Assembly: GCA_002306055.1 (NCBI GenBank)
Contig: DBRR01000039.1
Span: 1-33,073, forward strand
Reading direction: 5' to 3'
Origin: Anaerolineaceae bacterium UBA1363
GTDB lineage: Bacteria; Chloroflexota; Anaerolineae; Anaerolineales; Anaerolineaceae
DNA length: 33,073 nucleotides
The position numbers and the translations under genes are program-made. How positions within the stretch are numbered: the first letter of the stretch is position 1; each line of letters opens with the position of its first letter. The notes beneath the pieces are model-generated. The model ran no database searches, was not told where the DNA came from, and saw only the letters and a list, made by a program, of their open reading frames with translations. Of this stretch, positions 32,929-33,073 are shown piece by piece.

Positions 32929-33073
32929 GGGCTGCATACCATTCCGCCCTTGTATTGTTTTTATTTTTGAAACGGGAAGACAGGCAGATCGCCACGCTAC
33001 GCTCGCGATGACGGGATCAATGGTAGATCGCCACGCAAAAGAAGCTCGCGATGACGGGATCAAAAGCTGATCG
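32929..33073. repeat. 69-bp direct repeat copy 2 plus further 43-bp units running off the window
   Basis: Copy 2 of the 69-bp repeat (32929-32997) leads into units starting at 32983, 33022 and 33065. The last is cut by the window edge. The array therefore continues to the right. Confidence 0.8.

Overview
The window looks like a chromosomal segment of an anaerobic bacterium, probably a member of the Chloroflexota class Anaerolineae. This is an inference. It rests on a rubrerythrin typical of anaerobes, a set of starch and beta-glucan degrading enzymes, a very large secreted glycosidase ending in a short Trp-Leu-Pro-Val-Ile-Phe-Arg tail of the kind I recall from secreted Chloroflexota proteins, and many dispersed GAAGCAATCT / GATCGCCACGC palindromic repeats. 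No single gene proves the taxonomy.

Left part (1-2036): the 3' end of a 5S rRNA gene closes an rRNA operon that lies outside the window. Two near-identical terminators and a tandemly duplicated 180-bp repeat follow. Next is a BmrR-type MerR regulator with its own 19-bp-spacer MerR promoter.

Defence region (2037-11168, all minus strand): a type I restriction-modification operon, in transcription order hsdM - fic - hsdS - putative HEPN/AbiU2-like gene - REP-associated tyrosine transposase (RAYT) - hsdR. Junctions are tight: fic overlaps hsdM, the HEPN-like gene starts just after hsdS, and the RAYT stop overlaps the hsdR start as ATGA. The RAYT is the most unusual feature. Its reading frame contains five GTAG-footed REP-type palindromes, with 18- and 30/45-bp expansions, all frame-preserving and placed in two loops of the enzyme. 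Another REP pair sits just upstream of the gene. The interval between fic and hsdS carries a cluster of CATGTAAAG inverted repeats.

Middle (11169-17292): a repeat-filled spacer, then a minus-strand polar amino-acid ABC importer (lipoprotein binding protein, permease, ATPase, permease). The binding-protein gene has an in-frame TAA at codon 36. A DEAD-box RNA helicase is divergent to it.

Right part (17293-33073): a lipoprotein with beta-propeller-like repeats and a small membrane protein form one unit. A GH3 beta-glucosidase follows, with a LacI-type operator upstream. Then come an SPFH/stomatin-like protein, RtcB RNA ligase (minus), rubrerythrin, a 2003-residue secreted multi-modular GH13 starch-degrading enzyme (minus), and NAD(P)HX dehydratase (minus), whose promoter implies a leaderless mRNA. 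The right edge is another repeat cluster related to the one at 11.6 kb.

Together the window combines polysaccharide scavenging, amino-acid uptake, oxidative-stress and RNA repair functions, metabolite repair, and a compact defence cassette invaded by a REP/RAYT element.
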